From: Candidatus Methanofastidiosum methylothiophilum
GTDB lineage: Archaea; Methanobacteriota_B; Thermococci; Methanofastidiosales; Methanofastidiosaceae
Length of the DNA: 19,047 nucleotides
Assembly (NCBI GenBank): GCA_001587675.1
Contig: LNGD01000015.1
Coordinates: 1-19,047, forward strand
Direction: 5' to 3'
In this document: piece by piece, positions 1 through 5,991 of the stretch
Layout of the letters: each line of letters starts with the position of its first letter
Position numbering within the stretch: the first letter of the stretch is position 1
Translations under genes and position numbers: made by a program
The notes under the pieces: model-generated
Told to the model about the DNA's origin: nothing
Databases searched by the model: none
Seen by the model: only the letters and a program-made list of their open reading frames with translations

Positions 1-360
1 CGTGGAGCCATTATTTCTTCTATGATAGATTTTAGAGTTCGTATAATTTTTACAAAAAATCCTGAAGAAACTGCCAATTACCTTGTCGATATTTCATCTA
101 GAGAACAGAAAGAAAAAGAAAGAATCCCCGCAATAAGGGGAGAAAAAAAAGCAATGAACCTAAAAGAAAAACAGATTTTTATTGTTGAAGGCTTACCCGA
201 AGTATCCTCAGTCCTTTCTAGAAGATTATTGAATAAATTTGGAAGTATTTTAGGAGTTTTTAATGCTGATGAATCAGAACTTAAAGAAGTTGAGGGGGTA
301 GGAGAAATAAAGGCCAAAAAGATCAGAGAGATTATAGATTCTCCATATAAAGAACTTTAA
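1..360 (+). CDS. hef: Hef helicase-nuclease, C-terminal end (partial)
   Basis: The frame is open from base 1, so the gene starts upstream of the window; only the last 119 codons are present. The fragment begins RGAIISSMIDF and continues IIFTKNPEETANYL, which matches the end of the XPF/ERCC4 nuclease domain of archaeal Hef. It is followed by a lysine-rich linker and a tandem helix-hairpin-helix domain (VEGLPEVSSVLSRRLL, then VEGVGEIKAKKIREI). Hef processes branched DNA at stalled replication forks; its helicase half and the ERKxxxD nuclease motif would lie outside the window. An XPF-type nuclease without a helicase cannot be excluded from the fragment alone. The ATG at 22 is internal, not the start. 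Confidence 0.88.
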   Translation, partial: RGAIISSMIDFRVRIIFTKNPEETANYLVDISSREQKEKERIPAIRGEKKAMNLKEKQIFIVEGLPEVSSVLSRRLLNKFGSILGVFNADESELKEVEGVGEIKAKKIREIIDSPYKEL

Positions 361-385
361 TTCACTATTGATAAACAATAATTAA

Positions 386-401
386 CCAAAAGATTTAAAT
401 A
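386..401 (+). promoter_or_regulatory. Archaeal promoter (BRE/TATA) for the 53-aa gene
   Basis: A TATA-like TTTAAATA at 394-401 is preceded by a purine-rich BRE-like CCAAAAGA. Transcription would start near 420-425, which leaves a leader of about 20 nt carrying the AAGGTGA ribosome binding site at 431-437. Confidence 0.5.
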
Positions 402-443
402 TTAAAAAGCAATAATTAATATAATCAAATAAAGGTGACAAGA

Positions 444-605
444 ATGATAGGTAAAAACGACAGTGAAGCAAGAAAATTCTTTAAACAAGCAAAAAGAATG
501 AAAGAAAGAGCTGAAATTAATATAAAAAAGAGAAATTTCATTTTGGCGTCTATTGAAATAGATGTTGCAAACAGACTTCTTGAAGAAGGTAGCAAATTTC
601 TCTAA
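444..605 (+). CDS. 53-aa basic helical protein, function unknown
   Basis: A short reading frame with a TATA box (386-401), a good Shine-Dalgarno (AAGGTGA at 431-437, 6 nt before ATG) and a stop at 603-605. The protein starts MIGKNDSEARKFFKQAKRMK. It is rich in K, R and E, has no membrane segment, and is predicted to be almost entirely helical (two helices, residues about 6-30 and 33-52). It is not recognised as a named family. It sits between hef and a lipid-kinase gene on the same strand but has its own promoter, so its job cannot be read from context. The expression signals make it more credible than a random frame. Confidence 0.6.
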   Translation: MIGKNDSEARKFFKQAKRMKERAEINIKKRNFILASIEIDVANRLLEEGSKFL

Positions 606-705
606 TTATTTTTAATTATCTTTTCTAGTTTAATCTTTATATTAAAAAATTTCATCAAGAAAGGTACAGATTTAGGTAATTGACGTAAATTGAATATGCA
701 ATAGA

Positions 706-718
706 CTTATATATAAAA
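706..718 (+). promoter_or_regulatory. TATA box for the SEC59-type kinase gene
   Basis: CTTATATATAAAA at 706-717 lies about 24 nt upstream of the ATG at 736. Initiation would fall at or next to the start codon, so the message is probably leaderless. No Shine-Dalgarno is present before 736, which agrees. Confidence 0.5.
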
Positions 719-735
719 TCATAAAAACTAGAACA

Positions 736-1416
736 ATGTTATCTGGTGACTTGCTTGGTCTGATAATCGTCTATACTTATGTAGCTATTTTGCTCTTTAT
801 ATCAGAAAAATTATTGTACCAATATAAGGTATTAAGTAGAAAATTTCTTCATATAATGGTAGGAAATGTTTTATTTATTTTGCCTCTCTTTGAGACAAGA
901 TGGGTAATGACTTTTCTTGCTGCCGGACCGTTTATTCCATTAACTTTTCTAATGAGCCCTTATTCACCTTTAAAAATCAAGGATAAAATTTCCTCATCTG
1001 GGCATGGTCTTGGACTAGTTTATTATGCGATTTCTTGGGCCGTTCTTGCATTTCTCTTCTTTGATAAACCATGGATAATTGCAGTTGGTATAGCGGCAAT
1101 GTCATATGGGGATGGAATGGCTGCATTAATTGGAACTAGATTTGGAAAAAGAAAGTATAACATATTTGGAGAAACTAAGAGTATTGAAGGTTCAGTTGCA
1201 ATGTATATTTCTTTGATTAGTGTTATGTGGATTGCATTAAATTACTACAATTTCATTAATCCAAATTTGAATATATTGCCAATAAATTATCTGATATTGT
1301 TAGTGGTGCCATTTATGGCAACAATTTTTGAAGCAATTACTCCAAAAGGTCTTGATAATTTGACTGCTTGTTTTTCCGCAACTTTTCTTTATTACTTCTT
1401 AACGCTGGTGTTATAA
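736..1416 (+). CDS. SEC59/VTE5-type polyprenol (dolichol or phytol) kinase family membrane protein
   Basis: This 226-aa protein has about seven hydrophobic segments and the conserved motifs of the COG0170 family (dolichol kinase SEC59, phytol kinase VTE5): SRKFLHI at 34-40, SYGDGMAALIG at 123-133, GETKSIEGS at 145-153 and ITPKGLDNLT at 201-210. Known members are CTP-dependent kinases that phosphorylate long-chain isoprenoid alcohols in the membrane. The archaeal substrate is not established here; a dolichol or a salvaged geranylgeraniol-type alcohol are possibilities. The stop codon overlaps the next start (TAATG at 1414-1418), so the downstream P-loop kinase is probably translationally coupled. 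Confidence 0.8.
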   Translation: MLSGDLLGLIIVYTYVAILLFISEKLLYQYKVLSRKFLHIMVGNVLFILPLFETRWVMTFLAAGPFIPLTFLMSPYSPLKIKDKISSSGHGLGLVYYAISWAVLAFLFFDKPWIIAVGIAAMSYGDGMAALIGTRFGKRKYNIFGETKSIEGSVAMYISLISVMWIALNYYNFINPNLNILPINYLILLVVPFMATIFEAITPKGLDNLTACFSATFLYYFLTLVL

Positions 1417-2027
1417 TGAGATTAATTATTATAGATGGTCTTGACGGAGCAGGTAAGGATACTCATGCTAATTTGATTCAAGAAAGATACTTAAAAAAGG
1501 GAGATAGTGTAATACTAAGATCACACCCTGAAGATGATAATCCTTTAGGGATAAAAGCCAAGAATTCACTATTGGGAGAAGGAAAATTAAATTATATTAA
1601 AGCCTCAATTTATTATGCCCTTGATGTTATTAGATCTATTCGCTTATACCATGATAAGAGCGACACTTTAATTGTAGTAAGATACCTTATGGGTGTTGCC
1701 TATTTGCCACTTCCTTTAGCAAAAATATTTTACAAGTTTTTTTCAACAATATTACCAACTTCTGAATATATGTTCTTTTTAGATGTTGACCCAGATGAAT
1801 CTCTAAAAAGAATATCAAAAAGAAACGAAAAAGAGATGTTTGAAAATCTCAATGATCTTGTTAAAGTAAGAGAAAAAGCATTGAAGTTGGCAAAGAATTG
1901 GAACATAATAAATACTTGCCAATCAATAAATGAAGTCCAAAAACAGATAGAAATAATCCTTGACACCCTAGATAATGGGAAAGACAATTCTAACTCAAAA
2001 AATAATAATATTCAAAATGCAAATTAA
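1416..2027 (+). CDS. Thymidylate-kinase-like P-loop kinase, divergent
   Basis: The frame extends upstream to 1368, but the ATG at 1416 puts the usual family start (MRLIIIDGLDGAGKDT) at residue 1, giving 203 aa. The Walker A motif is residues 8-16. The fold follows archaeal dTMP kinases: HPEDDNPLG at 38-46, and a FLDVDPDESLKRISKR segment at 121-136 followed by EKEMFENL. The DR(Y/H) motif of dTMP kinases reads VRY (88-90), so the conserved Asp is missing; the residue after the P-loop Lys is Asp. The last 20 residues are an N/S/K-rich tail. It may phosphorylate something other than dTMP. Its 1-base overlap with a polyprenol-kinase-type gene suggests a second phosphorylation step on the same lipid, but that is inference. 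Confidence 0.72.
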   Translation: MRLIIIDGLDGAGKDTHANLIQERYLKKGDSVILRSHPEDDNPLGIKAKNSLLGEGKLNYIKASIYYALDVIRSIRLYHDKSDTLIVVRYLMGVAYLPLPLAKIFYKFFSTILPTSEYMFFLDVDPDESLKRISKRNEKEMFENLNDLVKVREKALKLAKNWNIINTCQSINEVQKQIEIILDTLDNGKDNSNSKNNNIQNAN

Positions 2028-2044
2028 AATAATTAATAAAAATA

Positions 2045-3160
2045 TTATTCTAATTTTTCAAATCTCTTTTCGAGTTCCCTTAAGACTTTTGGAAGAGTTG
2101 TGTATTCCATATCCTCGCTGGGTAATCTATGTGGTTCAAATGGACCATGCCTTCTCATATAGTCGGCGATTTCTTGGGCTTTGATTCTCGCTTGGTCATA
2201 AGCAGGATCATCAAATAAATCAACAGGCCCTATAAGTCTTCCATTTGATAACTGAAATCCTAAAGCTATAACTCGTGGAGGTCCATCAAATCGTGTACAG
2301 ACTGCATTTTTCTGGCTAACAGGCATAATAGGTCCATTATGAGAACCTCTCATCCACCCCGCTACAAGATGCGGAAATGAAAATGGTTCAAGTACTTCGC
2401 CAACTGCAGGTAATCCAGATTGGGCTCTGACCAATGCAACTGGGTCATCCTTCCCTACATATTCACCAGCAATCTTGTACAGTTTCTCAGTGCTAATATT
2501 AGCAACTGCCTCTTCTGGAGGTAATTTCCCACCTTTCTTTGGGTAGACTCTTTTTATAACATACCTTGACTTGGCACCAATCAATGCAAGCATTTTATAT
2601 AATTCTTCAGGACAATCCATGAATACTCTCTTGCTTTCAAGGATATCCCAAATTTCAAATCTAAATCCTGTAGTTGCACTTGGGTCAATTACAAGACCTA
2701 TAGTATTAAATGGATCAGCGAAAATTTTGTATATTGGAAGGTTAAAGGCGCCGGGATCTGTTTTATCCATCATAAATGCTATAATTGGTTCAGCCTTTCT
2801 TTCTTCAAATTCAAGCTCAGCTACACCAGGGCCCATTCCTCTAACGTTACCACTAAATGCTTCAACTAGTAAATCTTGACCTGCACCATAGAGCTTCAGA
2901 TCTTTAGCAACTTTAGTTGCTTTTTCAAAAGTATTCCATGCAAGAGCGTGTATTTCCTCACAGTCTACACCTCTCCTGTGAGTCATCAAAAGTTCTAAAT
3001 CGTCTCCACAGTTTGTAACGTGGAAGTCAATTAATAGTTTACCTTTTTCTTTTTCTAATTCTTTTTTTGCTGTTTCAATTAAATCTGGATGGACCGTAGC
3101 GTGGCCAGGCCATCCTCCAACATCTGCTTTAATAAGAGAAACAGTTATTTTTTCTCCCAT
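2045..3160 (-). CDS. fbp: Bifunctional fructose-1,6-bisphosphate aldolase/phosphatase (archaeal, class V)
   Basis: This 371-aa protein matches the archaeal FBP aldolase/phosphatase along its whole length. It joins DHAP and glyceraldehyde-3-phosphate to FBP and hydrolyses it to fructose-6-phosphate, which makes gluconeogenesis one-way. Visible active-site elements are D13 and H20 (ADVGGWPGH), D53-D54 (CGDD), Y91 and Q95, the metal-binding DKTD at 132-135, Y234 and the Schiff-base Lys in KDD at 237-239, and R245 with Q247. The ATG directly follows the uS2 stop (no intergenic base), and its ribosome binding site (GAGGAGG) lies inside the last codons of rps2. It therefore depends on the ribosomal-protein transcript. 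It converges with the kinase gene ending at 2027. Confidence 0.95.
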   Translation of the reverse strand: MGEKITVSLIKADVGGWPGHATVHPDLIETAKKELEKEKGKLLIDFHVTNCGDDLELLMTHRRGVDCEEIHALAWNTFEKATKVAKDLKLYGAGQDLLVEAFSGNVRGMGPGVAELEFEERKAEPIIAFMMDKTDPGAFNLPIYKIFADPFNTIGLVIDPSATTGFRFEIWDILESKRVFMDCPEELYKMLALIGAKSRYVIKRVYPKKGGKLPPEEAVANISTEKLYKIAGEYVGKDDPVALVRAQSGLPAVGEVLEPFSFPHLVAGWMRGSHNGPIMPVSQKNAVCTRFDGPPRVIALGFQLSNGRLIGPVDLFDDPAYDQARIKAQEIADYMRRHGPFEPHRLPSEDMEYTTLPKVLRELEKRFEKLE

Positions 3161-3769
3161 TTAATCCTCCTCATCTTTTGATTTAAAATCATCGATTGAG
3201 AATGGAGGCTCTTCGCCTTCTTTTATCTTGCCTTTGGCTTTAAACATCTCTCTTGCGATTAAATAGTAAACTAATGCCAAGGCTTTTTTACCTTTGTTGT
3301 TAGTTGGTACAACTAAGTCAACATTTGATAAATAGTTTTCTGAGTCGCATAGTGCAACTACAGGTATTTTTGCAAGCCCAGCTTCTCTAAGAATCTGATA
3401 GTCAGCTCTTGGATCTGTCAAGATTACAACTTCTGGTTCAATAAAGTCTTCGCAGTTTGGATTTGTGAGAGAACCAGGTATAAATCTCTTTGTTATAGTT
3501 TTTGCCCCAGTTTTTTGACCAAATGCCAATACAGGTTTGAATCCATATATTCTTGATGAAACAACAAGAATCTTTTCAGGTTCAAATTTAGCAAGAAACT
3601 TCCCAACTGTTTCAATTCTTTTATTTGTTTCATTTATATCAAGGATGTAAAGACCATCTTGTCTTATCCTAAATATGTACCTCTCCATGTCTCTTGTTTT
3701 TTGAGTTGTTCCAATATGTATTCCTGATGCAAGATACAAATCAAGAGGTACTAACATTTCATCACTCAT
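3161..3769 (-). CDS. rps2: Small ribosomal subunit protein uS2
   Basis: A 202-aa uS2 protein of the normal archaeal length. It opens with LDLYLASGIHIGTTQKTRDM and continues YIFRIRQDGLYILDINETNKR, both signature uS2 segments, and has the LTDPRADYQILREA and IPVVALCDSENYL segments further on. It ends in an acidic tail. The start codon overlaps the stop of the enolase-like gene by one base (TAATG at 3771-3767), so translation is probably coupled. The final codons supply the ribosome binding site of fbp. Confidence 0.95.
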   Translation of the reverse strand: MSDEMLVPLDLYLASGIHIGTTQKTRDMERYIFRIRQDGLYILDINETNKRIETVGKFLAKFEPEKILVVSSRIYGFKPVLAFGQKTGAKTITKRFIPGSLTNPNCEDFIEPEVVILTDPRADYQILREAGLAKIPVVALCDSENYLSNVDLVVPTNNKGKKALALVYYLIAREMFKAKGKIKEGEEPPFSIDDFKSKDEED

Positions 3770-4368
3770 TATATCTCCTCCCCTAAATATTCTTTAATTC
3801 TAATTAATTCATTTATGATTTGAATATTCTCTGCCGTTACATCTAAATATTTTATATTAAAAGCCAAGGATAAATGGCAAATTCCTTCATCAACTGCAGG
3901 GATAATACAATTTTTATCATCCTTTGTTGAGTTGTAAATTTGAGATATTGTGTCTAATTCAATTTGTTTTGGCTTTTGAGTAATATTTAGATTTTTTAAA
4001 TCAGCATCAAATAAGTTCCCTTCTATCTGCAATAGAGGCATTTGCCCTTCGTATATACCGCCAAGGTACCTAAAAAGAGGCAATGAGTAAAAAGAAGAAG
4101 CCGCTTTTGCAGTGGCCAAAGACAAAGCAAATCTTATTTTATTGAATGGCGTTATTTCCAATAACAATTCATCCAATGATTTCTGTTCAATGGCATCCAA
4201 TCCAACTAGTTCTGGGAAAACTACTTCTTCAATTTCAGATATATCCTCTTCAAATTTTACAGAAGCTCTTCCAAAGCTTGAAGAGGTATAAATATCAATC
4301 TCTACTATATTTCTTTCTTTATTACTAGAGTAGACTTTCCTTGCCCTTATATCCTCTATTACGGTCAA
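3769..4368 (-). CDS. Enolase-like protein, shortened and without catalytic residues
   Basis: The N-terminus (VIEDIRARKVYSS, then SSFGRASV) follows the enolase N-terminal domain. FALSLATAKAASSFYSLPLF plus RYLGG matches the enolase SLAvAKAaA...LPLYrYLGG block at 80-104, MPLLQIEG matches the strand entering the barrel, and the end (INELIRIKEYLGEEI) resembles the enolase C-terminal NqLlrIEEeLG. At 199 aa it is under half the usual length of about 420. The conserved glycine-rich STGxxE loop and the barrel with the catalytic Glu, Lys and His residues are absent, so it should not make phosphoenolpyruvate. The start is TTG at 4368 with a strong ribosome binding site (GGAGAGG). Enolase genes commonly sit between rpoN/rpoK and rps2 in euryarchaea, so this looks like the ancestral eno, reduced but still an intact frame coupled to rps2. 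Confidence 0.8.
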   Translation of the reverse strand: MTVIEDIRARKVYSSNKERNIVEIDIYTSSSFGRASVKFEEDISEIEEVVFPELVGLDAIEQKSLDELLLEITPFNKIRFALSLATAKAASSFYSLPLFRYLGGIYEGQMPLLQIEGNLFDADLKNLNITQKPKQIELDTISQIYNSTKDDKNCIIPAVDEGICHLSLAFNIKYLDVTAENIQIINELIRIKEYLGEEI

Positions 4369-4394
4369 TCTTCCCTCTCCTATCTATTTTCCAA

Positions 4395-4472
4395 TGGTGG
4401 GACCGTCGGGATTTGAACCCGAGTTTCCACCACCCCAAGGTGAGAGGCTAGTCCAAGCTACCCCACGGTCCC
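4395..4472 (-). tRNA. tRNA-Pro (anticodon GGG)
   Basis: The acceptor stem is GGGACCG/CGGTCCC (4466-4472 with 4399-4405), with discriminator A and an encoded CCA (4395-4397). The D stem GGGT/GCCT includes two G-U pairs. The anticodon stem TCACC/GGTGG holds the loop TTGGGGT with anticodon GGG at 4436-4434. The T arm is TCGGG/CCCGA with loop TTCAAAT. The gene is 78 nt including CCA. It lies 35 bp after rpoN and 26 bp before the enolase-like start, so it forms the leader of the eno-like/rps2/fbp transcript and its processing would release that message. Confidence 0.95.
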
Positions 4473-4496
4473 ATGTGAAATCGACTACAAACATGT

Positions 4497-4506
4497 AAAA
4501 TATAAA
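4497..4506 (-). promoter_or_regulatory. TATA box for tRNA-Pro and probably eno-like/rps2/fbp
   Basis: On the minus strand TTTATATTTT lies immediately after the rpoN stop codon and is centred about 29 nt upstream of the tRNA 5' end at 4472, the expected archaeal distance. It sits within a 16-bp AT palindrome (4499-4514) that includes the end of rpoN. The same promoter could also drive the downstream protein genes, because no other TATA box is obvious between the tRNA and 4368. Confidence 0.5.
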
Positions 4507-4507
4507 T

Positions 4508-4702
4508 TTATATTTTATAGTCGAGCAGTTCTTCTATTAAATCAACATGGGTTAGTAGCATTCTTCTACAGCAATATCTGGTCAATCCCATGTCATCTAA
4601 TATTTTTTCTGTTTCTTCCCCTTTGCTTAACCTATCTAAATAAGGCTCATATAAATGCCCAACAACTTTTCCACAGGTGAAGCATCGTACAGGGATTATC
4701 AA
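4508..4702 (-). CDS. rpoN: DNA-directed RNA polymerase subunit N
   Basis: This 64-aa protein is the archaeal Rpb10 homologue. It begins MIIPVRCFTCGKVVG and has the family zinc-binding set C7, C10, C44 and C45 (CFTCG ... YCCRRM). It helps assemble the D-L-N-P platform of RNA polymerase. It follows rps9 by 4 bp in the ribosomal operon. The usual euryarchaeal neighbour rpoK is not found after it; a tRNA gene occupies that place. Confidence 0.96.
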   Translation of the reverse strand: MIIPVRCFTCGKVVGHLYEPYLDRLSKGEETEKILDDMGLTRYCCRRMLLTHVDLIEELLDYKI

Positions 4703-4706
4703 AAGA

Positions 4707-5111
4707 TCACCTGTAAGATTTCTGTCTTCTTGCTCTTGGTCCTTTAGAAGACTTGCTTGGTTTGTGTTCTTCAGTTCTTCTTGAATCTCCTCTTAACAAG
4801 ATTCTGTCATAACCTAGATATGCTTCTTTTAAGGAGTTGTCTTGGGTGAATTCTACGAGGCCTCTTGCAATAGCTATTCTGCATGCATCAGCTTGCCCCA
4901 TTATTCCTCCGCCTTTGACATCAATTTCAATGTCAACATTCTTTGCTGAATCCCCTGCAAGAAGGATAGGTTCAAACATTTTGATTCTGGCCAATTCCGG
5001 CTCAACTATTGGGAGGGGTTTACTGTTAATTCTTACTCTACCCTTACCCTCTTTTACAGTCGCTCTGGCAACTGCTTTTTTTCTCTTACCAACTGATTGA
5101 ATAATTTTCAT
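4707..5111 (-). CDS. rps9: Small ribosomal subunit protein uS9
   Basis: A 134-aa uS9 protein. It has the family opening QSVGKRKKAVARATVKEGKGRVRINSK (residues 5-31), the central GGGIMGQADACRIAIARGL segment and the basic C-terminus ending in KSYR that reaches the decoding centre. The ATG overlaps the uL13 stop (ATGA, 5111-5108), typical of translational coupling in this archaeal cluster. Confidence 0.96.
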   Translation of the reverse strand: MKIIQSVGKRKKAVARATVKEGKGRVRINSKPLPIVEPELARIKMFEPILLAGDSAKNVDIEIDVKGGGIMGQADACRIAIARGLVEFTQDNSLKEAYLGYDRILLRGDSRRTEEHKPSKSSKGPRARRQKSYR

Positions 5112-5533
5112 ACTCTGCCCCCAAGGGAATTTGAAATATCTTTTACTCTAATGAATTTCTTAGTTCTCAGTTTTGAAATATCTGCATCATTGAATCTAAC
5201 AAATTCTTTTCCAACTAAATCTTCAGGTATGCCGACATATACTTTTAATCTTTTGTATGCCTGCCTTCCCTTATCTTTCTTCCATGGCAACATGCCTCTG
5301 ATAGACCTTCTGACAATTCTATCAGACCTCTTTGGAAAAAATGAACCTCTCAAAGGATTAGCTATATCTTTAAACTGAGCTCTTTTTGCATAAAGGTCAA
5401 AGAAATACTGTCTATTTCCAGTAATTACAACTTCTTCAGCGTTAACTATAACAACCTGTTCTCCTTCTAACAGTTTCTTAGCAGCAACTGATGCCATTCT
5501 ACCTAGAATCTGATCTTTTCCATCGATTATCAT
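5108..5533 (-). CDS. rpl13: Large ribosomal subunit protein uL13
   Basis: A 141-aa archaeal/eukaryotic-type uL13. It opens MIIDGKDQILGRMASVAAKK, and later has VVIVNAEEVVITG and IRGMLPWKKDKGRQAYKRLKVY, the conserved core of the family. The gene starts 4 bp after the eL18 stop and overlaps rps9 by 4 bases, so eL18, uL13, uS9 and rpoN form one tightly packed unit. Confidence 0.96.
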   Translation of the reverse strand: MIIDGKDQILGRMASVAAKKLLEGEQVVIVNAEEVVITGNRQYFFDLYAKRAQFKDIANPLRGSFFPKRSDRIVRRSIRGMLPWKKDKGRQAYKRLKVYVGIPEDLVGKEFVRFNDADISKLRTKKFIRVKDISNSLGGRV

Positions 5534-5537
5534 GAGA

Positions 5538-5897
5538 TCACTCCATTATTTTAACACCGCTACCTCTCGGATTTTCATTGTATAAGTCATAAAGAGTTAT
5601 TGCTCTTCCACTTTTGTTTATCTTTTCCATGGCAGATTTAGAAAACTTGAATGCTGAAACTGTAACTTTGTGATCTAACTCCCCACTGCCTAAAACTTTG
5701 CCTGGAACAACTACTATGTCCCCATCTTTTGAATTTCTATTTATTTTAGAAATATTTACTTGGGGTAAATGCCTTGTGGGCCTTCTAAATCTCTTTGAAA
5801 GATCAATCCACAAAGGAGTTTTTTCAGAATATCCTTTATCTATAAAAAAATCTATAAGGTTCAATATATTTGGATTAGTTTTATTTAACTTCTTCAT
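5538..5897 (-). CDS. rpl18e: Large ribosomal subunit protein eL18
   Basis: A 119-aa archaeal eL18 (L18e). Signature segments are KTNPNILNLIDFF, LWIDLSKRFRRPTR and GDIVVVPGKVLGSGEL, with the C-terminal NPRGSGVKIME. It is the first gene of the ribosomal operon. A GAGAGGTGA ribosome binding site lies 6 nt before the ATG, and a GC-richer leader with hairpin potential precedes it (5904-5940). Confidence 0.96.
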   Translation of the reverse strand: MKKLNKTNPNILNLIDFFIDKGYSEKTPLWIDLSKRFRRPTRHLPQVNISKINRNSKDGDIVVVPGKVLGSGELDHKVTVSAFKFSKSAMEKINKSGRAITLYDLYNENPRGSGVKIME

Positions 5898-5903
5898 TAA
5901 TCT

Positions 5904-5940
5904 TCACCTCTCAAACTCACCCGCTTACGCTCGCCTGAGA
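5904..5940 (-). promoter_or_regulatory. Structured mRNA leader of the eL18 operon
   Basis: The leader is clearly GC-richer than its surroundings. The 5' end UCUCA (5940-5936) can pair with UGAG at 5919-5916, closing a hairpin with a GC-GUAA-GC tip, or with UGAGA at 5913-5909, which abuts and overlaps the GAGAGGUGA ribosome binding site. The two pairings exclude each other, so a translational switch, for example by a ribosomal protein, is conceivable. Regulation is inferred only. Confidence 0.35.
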
Positions 5941-5963
5941 TTAATTAAGATATTTTGATGCCC

Positions 5964-5978
5964 TATTTAAACGTTTCG
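5964..5978 (-). promoter_or_regulatory. BRE/TATA promoter of the ribosomal operon
   Basis: On the minus strand CGAAACG is followed by TTTAAATA (5971-5964), a near-ideal BRE plus TATA box. Initiation about 25 nt downstream would fall near 5940, giving a leader of about 40 nt before eL18. It lies directly after the stop of the transglutaminase-like gene, so the two transcription units abut. Confidence 0.65.
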
Positions 5979-5991
5979 ATAAGTATTGTTA

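Noticed and set aside
606..705. Possible C/D sRNA near a TGATGA on the minus strand (657-652)
   Set aside because: No D box or second box pair lies at proper spacing.
1368..1415. Upstream extension of the dTMP-kinase-like frame to 1368
   Set aside because: It would overlap the membrane kinase gene by 49 bp and add residues before the usual family N-terminus; the ATG at 1416 with TAATG coupling fits better.
2571..2879. Plus-strand frame inside fbp (102 aa), with similar frames opposite other genes
   Set aside because: These are antisense shadows of well-identified genes with no promoter or ribosome binding site.
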